Shown: piece after piece, positions 17,917 to 27,818 of the stretch | Position numbering within the stretch: the first letter of the stretch is position 1 | Layout of the letters: every line of letters starts with the position of its first letter | Source: Cereibacter sphaeroides | GTDB lineage: Bacteria > Pseudomonadota > Alphaproteobacteria > Rhodobacterales > Rhodobacteraceae | DNA length: 64,000 bases | Assembly (NCBI GenBank): GCA_003243455.1 | Contig: QFQS01000001.1 | Coordinates: 1,798,001-1,862,000 of the forward strand | Reading direction: 5' to 3' | Made by a program: the position numbers and the translations under genes | Notes under the pieces: model-generated | Told to the model about the DNA's origin: nothing | Databases searched by the model: none | The model's input: the letters and a program-made list of their open reading frames with translations, nothing else

Positions 17917-18735
17917 TCACGCCCGATCCAGATGCCCGGCCATCGCGCGCGCAACGGCTTCGGGATGCGTGATCGCCACCATGTGTCCTGCACCCGGCAC
18001 AGTCAGCCGCTCTGACTGCGGCAGGCGGCGCGCAAGTTCCTGCATGATCCCGTCGATCACTGGCGGGGACTTCGCACCGTCGATCAGCAACACCGGCACG
18101 CTCAGGCTTTCCAGCCCCATGTAACGCAGAAGTCCGCCGCTATCGGCGGCAAGCGACGGGCCCTGGGCGACGATCATCCCGATGCGCTCGACCATGTAGC
18201 GGCGCTGCGCCTCGGGCATGTCGTCAAAGCCGGTGTCATTGCCCCATTCGCCGTGGAACATCCGCGCGCCGGCCTCGAAGTGGCCCGAACGCACCTCGGC
18301 CTCGAATTTCGAATGCTCGGTCATGAAAGCGGCAAAACTGGGCGATCCCGCCGCCCGCGCTGCCGCGAACAGCACCGGTTCGACCAGCGTCAGGCTGCGC
18401 ACAAGGTCGGGACGCTCCAGCGCGACCCGCAGGCAAACCGTCCCGCCGAAGGAATGCCCCAGCAGGTCCACCGGTTCACCACCACCGATGCGCTCGGCGA
18501 AATCCACTGCCAGCCGCGTCGTCAATCCCTGAAGCTCTGTCTCACCGTCCCAGTCGGCGGCCTTGCCATGACCGGGCTGATCGAAAGCCGTCAGTTCCAC
18601 GCCAGGCAGATACCGCGCGACGCCGGACCAGGCGCCGGCATGGGCAAGCGAACAGTGCAGCGCCAGAACCTTGCGCGCATTCCCCTCCCCCCAGACCCGG
18701 AACGGAGCTGGCAGCGTCATCAGATCTTCGGGCAT
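17917..18735 (-). CDS. Alpha/beta fold hydrolase
   Basis: Cytoplasmic hydrolase of 272 residues. The fold shows VLALHCSLAHAGAW (oxyanion HC instead of the usual HG, about 23-36), LTAFDQPGHGKA, the nucleophile elbow VDLLGHSFGGTV (Ser in GHSFGG, about 88-99), PVLLIDGAKS and the late histidine in VPGAGHMVAITHPE. The substrate is unknown. The start at 18735 directly follows the stop of the upstream isomerase gene; 18720 is an alternative. Confidence 0.83.
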   Translation of the reverse strand: MPEDLMTLPAPFRVWGEGNARKVLALHCSLAHAGAWSGVARYLPGVELTAFDQPGHGKAADWDGETELQGLTTRLAVDFAERIGGGEPVDLLGHSFGGTVCLRVALERPDLVRSLTLVEPVLFAAARAAGSPSFAAFMTEHSKFEAEVRSGHFEAGARMFHGEWGNDTGFDDMPEAQRRYMVERIGMIVAQGPSLAADSGGLLRYMGLESLSVPVLLIDGAKSPPVIDGIMQELARRLPQSERLTVPGAGHMVAITHPEAVARAMAGHLDRA

Positions 18736-19332
18736 CTACAGTTTTCCGGACAGGTACAGGTCAAGATCGTCGAGCCGGTCCTGCCCCCAAAACCTTTCCT
18801 CGTCAACAATATAGAATGGCGCGCCGAAGACACCCCGTGCCGCCGCCTCTTCCAGGTTGTTGGCGTAAATCTCGGCCGCCGCCAGCATACCCCGGTCCGC
18901 GATCTGCCGGTCGAAACCGTGCTCGGCCAGGATATCCTCCACGACCTCGGGATCGGCGATGTTGCGTTCCTCGGCCCAGACAGCCCGCAAATAGCCGTGG
19001 ACCAGCCCCGGCAGATCACCGCCCCCGGCCCGCTGGGCCGAGATAATGGCATAGGCCGCAGGTGCCCCGTTCACCTGCCCGAAGGCCGGCTGAAGGTTGA
19101 TCGGCATGCCCAGCCTCTTTGCCTGACGGCGAAGATCCTGCAGGCGGTAGGCACGACGGCTTTCGTGGCGCTCTGCCACCGGCTTGCCGCCCGTGCGCGG
19201 GTACAGCGACACCAGATCGACCGGCTTATAGGTGATCTGCGCATCGTGCCGGGCGGCTATAGCCTCCAGCCGCTGCCCCGCCAGATAAGAGAAGGACGAG
19301 TAGGGCGCAAAAAAATAATCAATCTTTGGCAC
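18736..19332 (-). CDS. 2-hydroxychromene-2-carboxylate isomerase family protein (DsbA-like)
   Basis: Glutathione S-transferase kappa-type thioredoxin-fold protein, 198 residues. The N-terminus PKIDYFFAPYSSFSYLAGQRL carries the active-site serine of PYSSFSY; the C-terminal GVFGAPFYIVDEERFWGQDR is the typical cis-proline and DRLD signature. Members isomerise a naphthalene catabolite, but such genes are also common in genomes without that pathway, so the true substrate is unknown. The GTG start is set by GAGGAGG seven bases upstream. Operon with the following hydrolase. Confidence 0.85.
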   Translation of the reverse strand: MPKIDYFFAPYSSFSYLAGQRLEAIAARHDAQITYKPVDLVSLYPRTGGKPVAERHESRRAYRLQDLRRQAKRLGMPINLQPAFGQVNGAPAAYAIISAQRAGGGDLPGLVHGYLRAVWAEERNIADPEVVEDILAEHGFDRQIADRGMLAAAEIYANNLEEAAARGVFGAPFYIVDEERFWGQDRLDDLDLYLSGKL

Positions 19333-19437
19333 GCGTGCCTCCTCGCACCATGCTCTTGGTTCCAAAGAGCCTACCCGGGTGATAAGCGGTGTCAACGTCA
19401 CGAATCCGTCGCATGACGGCTGCCAAGGATACCCCGG

Positions 19438-20454
19438 ATGCCCGCCATGACTGAGCCGAAGCTGATCTCCGGCAACGCGAACCTCACCCTTGCGAAGGCA
19501 ATCGCGCGTCGCATGTCGATGCACCGCGGCATGTCGGTAAAACTGGTGGATGCCCGGGTCGAGCGTTTCAACGACCAGGAGATTTTCGTCGAGGTTTTCG
19601 AGAATGTCCGGGGCGAGGACATGTTCGTGATCCAGCCGACCTCGAACCCGGCGAATGACAACCTGATGGAACTGCTGATCATTACCGATGCCCTGCGCCG
19701 TTCATCGGCCGCGCGCATAACCGCAGTCATCCCCTATTTCGGCTATGCCCGGCAGGACCGCCGCGCCAAGGCCCGCACGCCGATCAGCGCCAAGCTGGTC
19801 GCCAACCTGCTGACCCAGGCAGGGGTTGAGCGCGTTCTGACGCTCGACCTGCACGCGACCCAGATCCAGGGGTTCTTCGACATCCCCGTGGACAACCTTT
19901 ATGCCGCGCCGGTCTTTGCGCTGGATATCGAGCATCACTTCAAGGGTCGGCTGGGCGAGTTGATGATTGTCTCGCCCGACGTCGGTGGCGTGGGCCGCGC
20001 CCGCGAACTGGCGGCGCGGATCAATGCGCCCCTCGCCATCGTGGACAAGCGGCGCGAGAAGGCGGGCGAAGTGGCCGAGATGACGGTGATCGGTGACGTG
20101 ACAGGTAAGGCATGCATCATCGTCGACGACATCTGCGACACCGCCGGAACGCTGTGCAAGGCGGCAGAGGTGCTGGTCGCCAATGGCGCGACCGAGGTTC
20201 ACAGCTACATCACCCATGGCGTGCTGTCGGGGCCTGCGGTCGATCGCATCCAGAAGTCGGTGATGAAAAGCCTGGTGATCACCGATTCCATCGAACAAAG
20301 CGATAAGGTGCGGGCGGCAAAGAACATCCGCATCGTTCCGACCGCGCCGATGTTTGCGCAGGCCATCCTGAACACCTGGAACGGAACCAGTGTTTCTTCG
20401 CTATTCGACACCGATACGCTGGTGCCGATTTACGAAGGCATGTATTCGCGCTAG
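19438..20454 (+). CDS. prs: Ribose-phosphate pyrophosphokinase
   Basis: Makes PRPP from ribose 5-phosphate and ATP for purine, pyrimidine, histidine and NAD synthesis. At 338 residues it is slightly longer than the usual 310-320. DARVERFNDQEIFVEVFENV (about 34-53), the ATP loop VIPYFGYARQDRR (about 99-111), LDLHATQIQGFFDIPVDNL (about 137-155) and the PRPP motif IIVDDICDTAGT (about 225-236) are intact. AAGGAT seven bases before the ATG supports this start. Confidence 0.97.
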   Translation: MPAMTEPKLISGNANLTLAKAIARRMSMHRGMSVKLVDARVERFNDQEIFVEVFENVRGEDMFVIQPTSNPANDNLMELLIITDALRRSSAARITAVIPYFGYARQDRRAKARTPISAKLVANLLTQAGVERVLTLDLHATQIQGFFDIPVDNLYAAPVFALDIEHHFKGRLGELMIVSPDVGGVGRARELAARINAPLAIVDKRREKAGEVAEMTVIGDVTGKACIIVDDICDTAGTLCKAAEVLVANGATEVHSYITHGVLSGPAVDRIQKSVMKSLVITDSIEQSDKVRAAKNIRIVPTAPMFAQAILNTWNGTSVSSLFDTDTLVPIYEGMYSR

Positions 20455-20801
20455 TCGACCTCCCACAGGTCGTCGTCCTTCAGCGCGCCGATGGCCGTCC
20501 AATCGGCGCGGATCCTTGCGACGCGAGTGTCGCCCCAGGTGCGAAAGACCAACTGGAAACCCGTCTTCGTCACCTTCTCCGCGCTGATGTCGGCGCGAAC
20601 ATTGGTTTTTTGATCCATGTCCCACATCGAAATCGAGACCATGACTACGGGCGCCTGATCAAAAGCCTGCTCAAAACTGACCTTGTGGCGGCTTTCGCGT
20701 GGACCTGATCCAGTCCACATCGCGCCGCCATCGGCGAAATCGGAAAACAGCACCTGCGATCCCTGTGCTATTCCGACCCTGCCACTGATGATGCGCTTCA
20801 T
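20451..20801 (-). CDS. H-type lectin domain protein
   Basis: A 116-residue single-domain protein resembling the H-type lectin fold of invertebrate agglutinins: it has FSDFADGGAMWTGSGPRESRH, VSFEQAFDQAPVVMVSISMWD near the middle and FQLVFRTWGDTRVARIRADW at the end, the usual tryptophan- and aspartate-rich sugar-binding face. It has no signal peptide. The role is unknown, possibly carbohydrate binding. The upstream 20 codons of the open frame are not needed. The stop overlaps the prs stop by three bases on the other strand. Confidence 0.7.
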   Translation of the reverse strand: MKRIISGRVGIAQGSQVLFSDFADGGAMWTGSGPRESRHKVSFEQAFDQAPVVMVSISMWDMDQKTNVRADISAEKVTKTGFQLVFRTWGDTRVARIRADWTAIGALKDDDLWEVD

Positions 20802-20863
20802 GCAAACCGTCCTGTTTCGCGCGGTCTGGCCGAGAATTCGGTCAAATTTTTGAACAATCAATG

Positions 20864-20890
20864 AAAAAGGCCCCGCATGGCGAGGCCTTT
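20864..20890 (-). terminator. atp operon terminator
   Basis: On the minus strand AAAGGCC.CGC pairs with GCG.GGCCTTT around a CAT loop and ends in TTTTT. It lies 20 bases after the atpC stop. Confidence 0.8.
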
Positions 20891-20910
20891 CATCCGGGAA
20901 GCTGCCGCAA

Positions 20911-21309
20911 TCAGTGACCGGCGGCGATCTTCATTTCCAGCATGTCGTGGACCAGCTTTTCGGCGCTGTCCTTGTCCTCTGGCAGCGCGGCAGCCAGAAG
21001 CGACCGCGCCTCGTCGATCATGTCGTCCAGAACAGTGCCGGTCAGTTCCTCTACCGGAACGGCGTTCTCGGCCAAGACCGAAACGCTGGTCGCGGTGATC
21101 TCGGCAAAGCCGCCAGTCACGCCGAAAGCCTTGACACCCTCGGCGCTATGGGCGCGCAGGATGCCGGGGCGAAGGGTCGTGATGGTGGGCTCGTGGCCCT
21201 CCATCGCGGTGAGGTCGCCGGCGACGCCGGGAATCTGAACTTCGGTCGCCGGAAGCGAGGCAAGCCTGCGCTCTGGCGAGACGAGGTCGAACTGCATCGT
21301 GCCAGCCAT
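20911..21309 (-). CDS. atpC: F1Fo ATP synthase subunit epsilon
   Basis: Central-stalk subunit and inhibitor, 132 residues. Starts AGTMQFDLVSPERRLASLPA and includes EVQIPGVAGDLTAMEGHEPTI, the conserved N-terminal beta-sandwich motif; the C-terminal helical part (DEARSLLAAALPEDKD) is present. Last gene of atpHAGDC. Confidence 0.95.
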   Translation of the reverse strand: MAGTMQFDLVSPERRLASLPATEVQIPGVAGDLTAMEGHEPTITTLRPGILRAHSAEGVKAFGVTGGFAEITATSVSVLAENAVPVEELTGTVLDDMIDEARSLLAAALPEDKDSAEKLVHDMLEMKIAAGH

Positions 21310-21318
21310 GTCGCCCCC

Positions 21319-22749
<1,431 letters not shown>

Positions 22750-22766
22750 GTCGTTTCTCCGTCGGA

Positions 22767-23636
22767 TCAGAGCGCTTCAGCGCCCGAGATAATTTCGATA
22801 AGCTCTTTGGTGATCGCAGCCTGCCGCGAGCGGTTGTACTGGATGGTGAGCCGGTTGATCATGTCGCCCGCGTTGCGGGTCGCATTGTCCATCGCGCTCA
22901 TCCGGGCACCCTGTTCCGAGGCACCGTTTTCCAGCAGCGCCGTGAAAACCTGGGTCGCGACGTTGCGCGGAAGAAGGTCTTCCAGGATGCCTTCCTCGCT
23001 CGGCTCGTAGTCGTACAGCGACGAGACGCCGCCGTTACCCTCGAACACTGCGGGAATGATCTGCTGCGCGGTCGGAATCTGGCTAATCACCGATTGGAAG
23101 CGGTTGAAGAACAAGGTTGCCACGTCGAACTCGCCCGCGTCATAGCGCGACAGGATGTCCCGCGCGATGCCTTGGGCATTGCTATAACCGACGCGCTTTA
23201 CCTCGGACATGTCGACATGTCCGATGAAGTTCTGGGCGAAGTCGCGGCGCAATTGCTCGCGCCCCTTCTTGCCGACAGTCAAAATCTTGACCGTCTTACC
23301 GGCCGCCAGCAATTCCTGCGCACGAGCGCGCGCAAGACGCACGATGGTCGAGTTGAAACCGCCGCAAAGACCACGTTCCGAGGTCATCACGACCAGCAGA
23401 TGCACCTGGTCTGCACCCGTTCCGGCCAGAAGCCGCGGTGCGTTTTCAGAACTGCCGACCGATCCCGCCAGTCCCGACATCACCGCGCCCATACGCTCGG
23501 CGTAGGGGCGTGCCATCTCGGCGGCCTCTTGCGCACGGCGCAGCTTCGCCGCGGCGACCATCTGCATCGCCTTCGTGATCTTTCGCGTGTTCTTAACGCT
23601 ACCGATCCGGTTCTTTAGGTCCTTGAGGCTGGGCAT
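22767..23636 (-). CDS. atpG: F1Fo ATP synthase subunit gamma
   Basis: Rotor shaft, 289 residues. Starts PSLKDLKNRIGSVKNTRKITKAMQMVAAAKLRRAQ and ends RQAAITKELIEIISGAEAL, the canonical coiled-coil ends. The central SERGLCGGFNSTI motif is present. Confidence 0.98.
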   Translation of the reverse strand: MPSLKDLKNRIGSVKNTRKITKAMQMVAAAKLRRAQEAAEMARPYAERMGAVMSGLAGSVGSSENAPRLLAGTGADQVHLLVVMTSERGLCGGFNSTIVRLARARAQELLAAGKTVKILTVGKKGREQLRRDFAQNFIGHVDMSEVKRVGYSNAQGIARDILSRYDAGEFDVATLFFNRFQSVISQIPTAQQIIPAVFEGNGGVSSLYDYEPSEEGILEDLLPRNVATQVFTALLENGASEQGARMSAMDNATRNAGDMINRLTIQYNRSRQAAITKELIEIISGAEAL

Positions 23637-23658
23637 GCGCTATCTCCCCGCCCCGCCC

Positions 23659-25197
23659 TCAGGCGAAGTCCTTGACGAACGTATCAATTTCGGCCCGCAT
23701 CGCCTTTTCCAGATCGCCCGCTACCTTGCGGTCGTTCTTGGTGATGTCTTCGAGCAGCGCCTTGCCCTTGGTGCGCAGATGCTTCAGCAGGCCAGCCTCG
23801 AAACGGCCGACATCCTTGACCGGAACCTTGTCCAGCGCGCCGCTGGTGCCCGCGAAGATGACGCAGACGATTTCGGCGTTGGTCAGCGGCGAATACTGCG
23901 GCTGCTTCATCAGCTCGGTCAGGCGCGCGCCACGGTTCAGCAGCGCCTGGGTCGAGGCGTCAAGGTCGGAACCGAACTGGGCGAAGGCCGCCATCTCGCG
24001 ATACTGCGCGAGCTCCAGCTTCACCTTGCCTGCGACCGACTTCATTGCGTTGGTCTGAGCGGACGAACCGACGCGCGACACCGACAGACCGGTGTTCACG
24101 GCCGGGCGGATGCCCTGGTAGAACAGTTCCGTCTCAAGGAAGATCTGGCCGTCGGTGATCGAGATCACGTTGGTCGGGATAAAGGCCGACACGTCGCCGC
24201 CTTGCGTCTCGATGATCGGCAGAGCGGTCAGCGAACCAGCACCGAAATCCTCGTTCAGCTTGGCCGAACGCTCCAGCAGGCGGGAGTGCAGGTAGAAAAC
24301 GTCGCCCGGATAGGCTTCGCGCCCCGGCGGACGGCGCAGCAGAAGCGACATCTGACGGTAGGCGACGGCCTGTTTCGACAGGTCATCATAGATGATCAGG
24401 GCATGGCGACCATTGTCGCGGAAGAACTCGGCCATCGCGGTCGCGGCATAGGGTGCCAGGAACTGCATCGGGGCCGGGTCGGAGGCGGTGGCGGCAACGA
24501 CGATCGTGTAGTCGATCGCGCCGGTTTCCTCGAGCTTCTTGACCAGCTGGGCAACGGTCGAACGCTTTTGTCCGATGGCGACATAGACGCAGTAGAGCTT
24601 CTTGCTCTCATCGTCGCCGGCGGCGTCGTTGTAGACCTTTTGGTTCAGGATGGTGTCCAGCGCCACAGCGGTCTTGCCGGTCTGACGGTCACCGATGATC
24701 AGCTCGCGCTGGCCGCGGCCAACGGGGATCATGGCGTCAACAGCTTTGAGGCCGGTCGCCATCGGCTCGTGCACCGATTTGCGCGGGATGATGCCAGGGG
24801 CTTTCACGTCGGCGATGCGGCGCTCGGACGCCGCAATCGGACCTTTGCCGTCGATCGGGTTGCCCAGACCGTCAACAACACGGCCAAGCAGGGCGTTGCC
24901 GGCAGGCACGTCCACGATGGACTTGGTGCGCTTGACCGTGTCGCCTTCCTTGATGTCCTGGTCGGTGCCGAAGATAACGATACCGACGTTGTCGACCTCA
25001 AGGTTCAGCGCCATCCCGCGGATGCCGCCCGGAAACTCGACCATCTCACCAGCCTGAACGTTGTCCAGACCGTAGACGCGGGCGATACCGTCACCCACCG
25101 ACAGAACGCGGCCAACTTCGGCCACTTCGGCATCCTGCCCGAAGTTCTTGATCTGCTCTTTAAGGATCGCAGAAATTTCAGACGCTTGGATGCCCAT
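23659..25197 (-). CDS. atpA: F1Fo ATP synthase subunit alpha
   Basis: Non-catalytic nucleotide-binding subunit, 512 residues. It begins GIQASEISAILKEQIKNFG and contains Walker A IIGDRQTGKTAVALD (about 168-182), and the arginine-finger region around SISRVGSSAQ, here SVSRVGSSAQTNAMK. Its ATG shares the last base of the atpH stop. Confidence 0.99.
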   Translation of the reverse strand: MGIQASEISAILKEQIKNFGQDAEVAEVGRVLSVGDGIARVYGLDNVQAGEMVEFPGGIRGMALNLEVDNVGIVIFGTDQDIKEGDTVKRTKSIVDVPAGNALLGRVVDGLGNPIDGKGPIAASERRIADVKAPGIIPRKSVHEPMATGLKAVDAMIPVGRGQRELIIGDRQTGKTAVALDTILNQKVYNDAAGDDESKKLYCVYVAIGQKRSTVAQLVKKLEETGAIDYTIVVAATASDPAPMQFLAPYAATAMAEFFRDNGRHALIIYDDLSKQAVAYRQMSLLLRRPPGREAYPGDVFYLHSRLLERSAKLNEDFGAGSLTALPIIETQGGDVSAFIPTNVISITDGQIFLETELFYQGIRPAVNTGLSVSRVGSSAQTNAMKSVAGKVKLELAQYREMAAFAQFGSDLDASTQALLNRGARLTELMKQPQYSPLTNAEIVCVIFAGTSGALDKVPVKDVGRFEAGLLKHLRTKGKALLEDITKNDRKVAGDLEKAMRAEIDTFVKDFA

Positions 25198-25757
25198 TAT
25201 CCGACCTCTTTCATTACATTCTTGAGGGCCGCGAGTTTCGCGCGGATCGAGGTGTCGATCATCGTCGACCCCAGTTTCACGACGAGACCGCCGATAAGGC
25301 TCTCGTCCACAGTTGCTTTCAGCTTCACTTCCTTGCCCACACGCGTCTTCAGCGTCGCGATCAGCTTGGTGGTTTGTGTGGCGGTCAGGGCAGAGGCCGA
25401 CACGACCTCGGCAGTGACTTCACCCTTGGCTGCGGCGATCTGCTCGCGCAGCTGGTTCACGAATTGCGGCAGCACGAAAAGGCGGCGCTTGGCGGCCATC
25501 AGGCCCAGCGTGTTGGTCATCAACGCCGACAGCTTCATCGACCTGGCAATCGCTTCGATCGCCCTGCCCTGATCCTCGCGCGAGACCAGCGGCGAGGCGA
25601 TCATCGTGCGCAGGTCGGCGCTTTGGCCAAGGGCGGCATCCAGCGCTTCGACATCGGTTTCAAGAGAAGCAAGGGCTTTGCCGGTGCCGGCAAGTTCGAA
25701 AAGCGCCGAGGCGTAGCGGCCTGCAATTCCCGTGGAAATCGATGCTGTTTCCGACAC
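25197..25757 (-). CDS. atpH: F1Fo ATP synthase subunit delta
   Basis: Peripheral stalk subunit joining F1 to Fo, 186 residues. Typical motifs: AGRYASALFELA (about 12-23), a central helical domain, and the C-terminal LKATVDESLIGGLVVKLGSTMIDTSIRAKL (about 150-178). The GTG start is set by GGAAGGG seven bases upstream; the open frame runs 87 codons further but has no family similarity. First gene of an operon without the Fo genes, as is normal in Rhodobacterales. Confidence 0.95.
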   Translation of the reverse strand: MSETASISTGIAGRYASALFELAGTGKALASLETDVEALDAALGQSADLRTMIASPLVSREDQGRAIEAIARSMKLSALMTNTLGLMAAKRRLFVLPQFVNQLREQIAAAKGEVTAEVVSASALTATQTTKLIATLKTRVGKEVKLKATVDESLIGGLVVKLGSTMIDTSIRAKLAALKNVMKEVG

Positions 25758-26014
25758 GTCAACCCTTCCGCTGTCTTCACCCCGCACCCCCCGAAGGTCA
25801 CGCAAGGTAATGGCCACCCTCGGCGCACACATTTTTTGCGTGCGTCTCAAATCCGGCGCGGGTGTAGCAGACGCACTGGCACCCTGCAACCATCTAGGTC
25901 GCGCAATTGCGAGGCTCGTTATGAGCCCAGAATTGCGGCCTTTTCCGACGCTATCCGGCACACGTGAAGGTTTGACGTCAGACTGCGGGGGCCGCCGCGC
26001 CGAAGCGGCGTGAA
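25758..26014 (-). promoter_or_regulatory. Non-coding leader of the atpHAGDC operon
   Basis: A 257-base gap between the methyltransferase stop and the atpH start. It must hold the atp promoter; I see no confident -35/-10 pair. At its upstream end (25991-26010) a hairpin with CGCCGC paired to GCGGCG could end the upstream gene. Confidence 0.4.
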
Positions 26015-26785
26015 TCACCCGCTCGGCGTAGTCCGCTCCAGCCGGGGAGTCGGCACCGGCGCAGGCAGCCCTTCCAGCACGCGTAAAGGCTTGCGCACTG
26101 CCTCACGAAGGCCGGGGCGCGTGGGAGCATAGGTTTGCTTGGACGCCTCGACCATCAGCACGCCACCCGCAAGCCAGGGCAGCACACTGCGCCCCGTCCC
26201 TTCCCAGAAATCCGCGGTGCGCAGCCAGAACCTGCGTGACGACGGCGGGGCGAAAAGGGAAGACTGGCTGCGCTCGGGCGTGAAAGCGTGATGCTTGAGC
26301 AAACTCTCAAGCTGAGACAGCGAATATGGCCGTCCGAAACCAAACGGAGTGCCGTCTCGCCGCGCCCAAAGGCCCGAACGGTTCGGCACGATGAACAGCG
26401 CCCGCCCCCCTGGCCCCAGCACGCGACTGCATTCCTCCAGAAGCGCCGAAGGGTGTTCAGAGGTTTCCAGCCCATGCATCACAACAAGCTTGTCCACCAT
26501 CCCGGTCGAGATCGGCCAGTTGGTTTCCTCGCAAAGGACCGAGACGTTTTCCATGCCCGCAGGCCAGGGCATCACCCCCTGCTGGCCCGGCATCAGCCCG
26601 ACGACGCGGCGCGCCTCGGCCAGATAGGGGCGCAACAGCGGAACGGCAAAGCCGAACCCGACCACGGTCTGCCCCTTGGCCTGCGGCCAGATTGAAACCA
26701 CGCTGTCGCGGATGGCCCGCTGCGCCACGCGGCCAAGCTGCGTCCGGTAGTAGAAGTTGCGCAGGTCAACGACATCAAGGTGCAT
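26015..26785 (-). CDS. Class I SAM-dependent methyltransferase
   Basis: A 256-residue methyltransferase-like protein with DUF-type rhodobacterial relatives often next to gloB. The fold motifs are TVVGFGFAVPLLRPYL (SAM loop, about 40-55), RRVVGLMPGQQG, LVVMHGLETSEHPSALLEECSRVLGPGGRALFIVPN (about 100-134). The first glycine motif lacks the usual GxGxG, so catalysis is uncertain. It is divergent from gloB, with a 59 bp gap. Confidence 0.75.
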   Translation of the reverse strand: MHLDVVDLRNFYYRTQLGRVAQRAIRDSVVSIWPQAKGQTVVGFGFAVPLLRPYLAEARRVVGLMPGQQGVMPWPAGMENVSVLCEETNWPISTGMVDKLVVMHGLETSEHPSALLEECSRVLGPGGRALFIVPNRSGLWARRDGTPFGFGRPYSLSQLESLLKHHAFTPERSQSSLFAPPSSRRFWLRTADFWEGTGRSVLPWLAGGVLMVEASKQTYAPTRPGLREAVRKPLRVLEGLPAPVPTPRLERTTPSG

Positions 26786-26844
26786 TGCGGCGGGTGGCCT
26801 TTCCGGGCGACAGTCCGGCGCGAAGCATAGCGCAAGAAAGATAG

Positions 26845-27618
26845 ATGGCCATGGCGCTTGAACTCGTCACGATTCCCTGCCTGACGGACAACTACGCCTT
26901 TCTTCTGCATGACGCGGCAAGCGGGCAAACGGCGGTTGTCGATGTGCCGGATGCGCCGCCGATCCTGAACGAGCTGAAGACGCGCGGATGGAAGCTGACG
27001 GATATTCTCATCACGCACCACCATTCCGACCACATTCAGGGCGTCTATGCTTTGCGCGCCGCGACGGGTGCGAAAGTCTGGGGCGCCGCAGCAGACGCCC
27101 ATCGGCTGCCCGCGCTGGATGTAAAGCTGGATGAAGGATCCACCGTGACCATTGGGGCAGAGACCGGCACGGTCATCGACGTGCCGGGCCATACCATAGG
27201 CCACATCGCCTTTCACTTCCCCGAGTCCGGGCTGGCCTTCACCGCCGACAGCCTGATGGCCTGTGGCTGCGGCCGCCTGTTCGAGGGTACAGGTGCCCAG
27301 ATGTGGCAAACCCTGTCCAGGCTGGCCGCGCTACCGCCTGAAACGGTGATCTGTTCGGGCCACGAATATACCGCCTCGAACATCCGCTTCGCGCTGTCCC
27401 TTGAACCCGACAACCCCATGCTTATCTCACGCAACAGAAGGGTCGCCGCCGCGCGCGAGCGGGGCGTGCCGACCGTGCCATCCACCTTGTCGGAAGAACT
27501 TGCGACAAATCCGTTTCTGCGCGCCTCGCTGCCGCAGATGAAGGTGGCCGTCGGACTAACCGATGCAGGGGATGCCGCCGTTTTCAGCGAAATCCGGGCA
27601 AGAAAGGACCGGTTCTAG
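26845..27618 (+). CDS. gloB: Hydroxyacylglutathione hydrolase (glyoxalase II)
   Basis: Hydrolyses S-lactoylglutathione to lactate and glutathione in methylglyoxal detoxification. At 257 residues it has family length. The metallo-beta-lactamase zinc motif is ILITHHHSDHIQGV (about 53-66), and the other ligands are in VIDVPGHTIGHIAFHF (His) and FTADSLMACGCGRLFEG (Asp) with CSGHEYT (His). The C-terminal RKDRF is usual for glyoxalase II. The ATG pair at 26845/26851 leaves the start uncertain by two codons. Confidence 0.95.
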   Translation: MAMALELVTIPCLTDNYAFLLHDAASGQTAVVDVPDAPPILNELKTRGWKLTDILITHHHSDHIQGVYALRAATGAKVWGAAADAHRLPALDVKLDEGSTVTIGAETGTVIDVPGHTIGHIAFHFPESGLAFTADSLMACGCGRLFEGTGAQMWQTLSRLAALPPETVICSGHEYTASNIRFALSLEPDNPMLISRNRRVAAARERGVPTVPSTLSEELATNPFLRASLPQMKVAVGLTDAGDAAVFSEIRARKDRF

Positions 27619-27818
27619 GCCAGAATTCAAGAGTGTGACGCAAGCCCGCCCCGAAGCGTTCACAATTTGCACATATGCAGAAAGAAACGGCGTTACGGCG
27701 GAAATATCACTTGAAGGTCGGCGGATAAAACCGAACTTTAAACGTATCAGGCCACGGTCGTGACGGGGCGCCAGAACCAGACCCCCCGCCCGACCCTGAG
27801 GAACAGGAGCACCAAAAC
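27619..27818 (+). promoter_or_regulatory. Intergenic region upstream of clpA
   Basis: About 200 bp without a gene; no clpS is present here. CTTGAA at 27710-27715 followed 15 bases later by CCGAACTT is a weak RpoH-like promoter candidate. Confidence 0.3.

Noticed and set aside
27619..27818. A clpS gene upstream of clpA.
   Set aside because: The 200-base gap has no frame with ClpS motifs; clpS must be elsewhere or absent.
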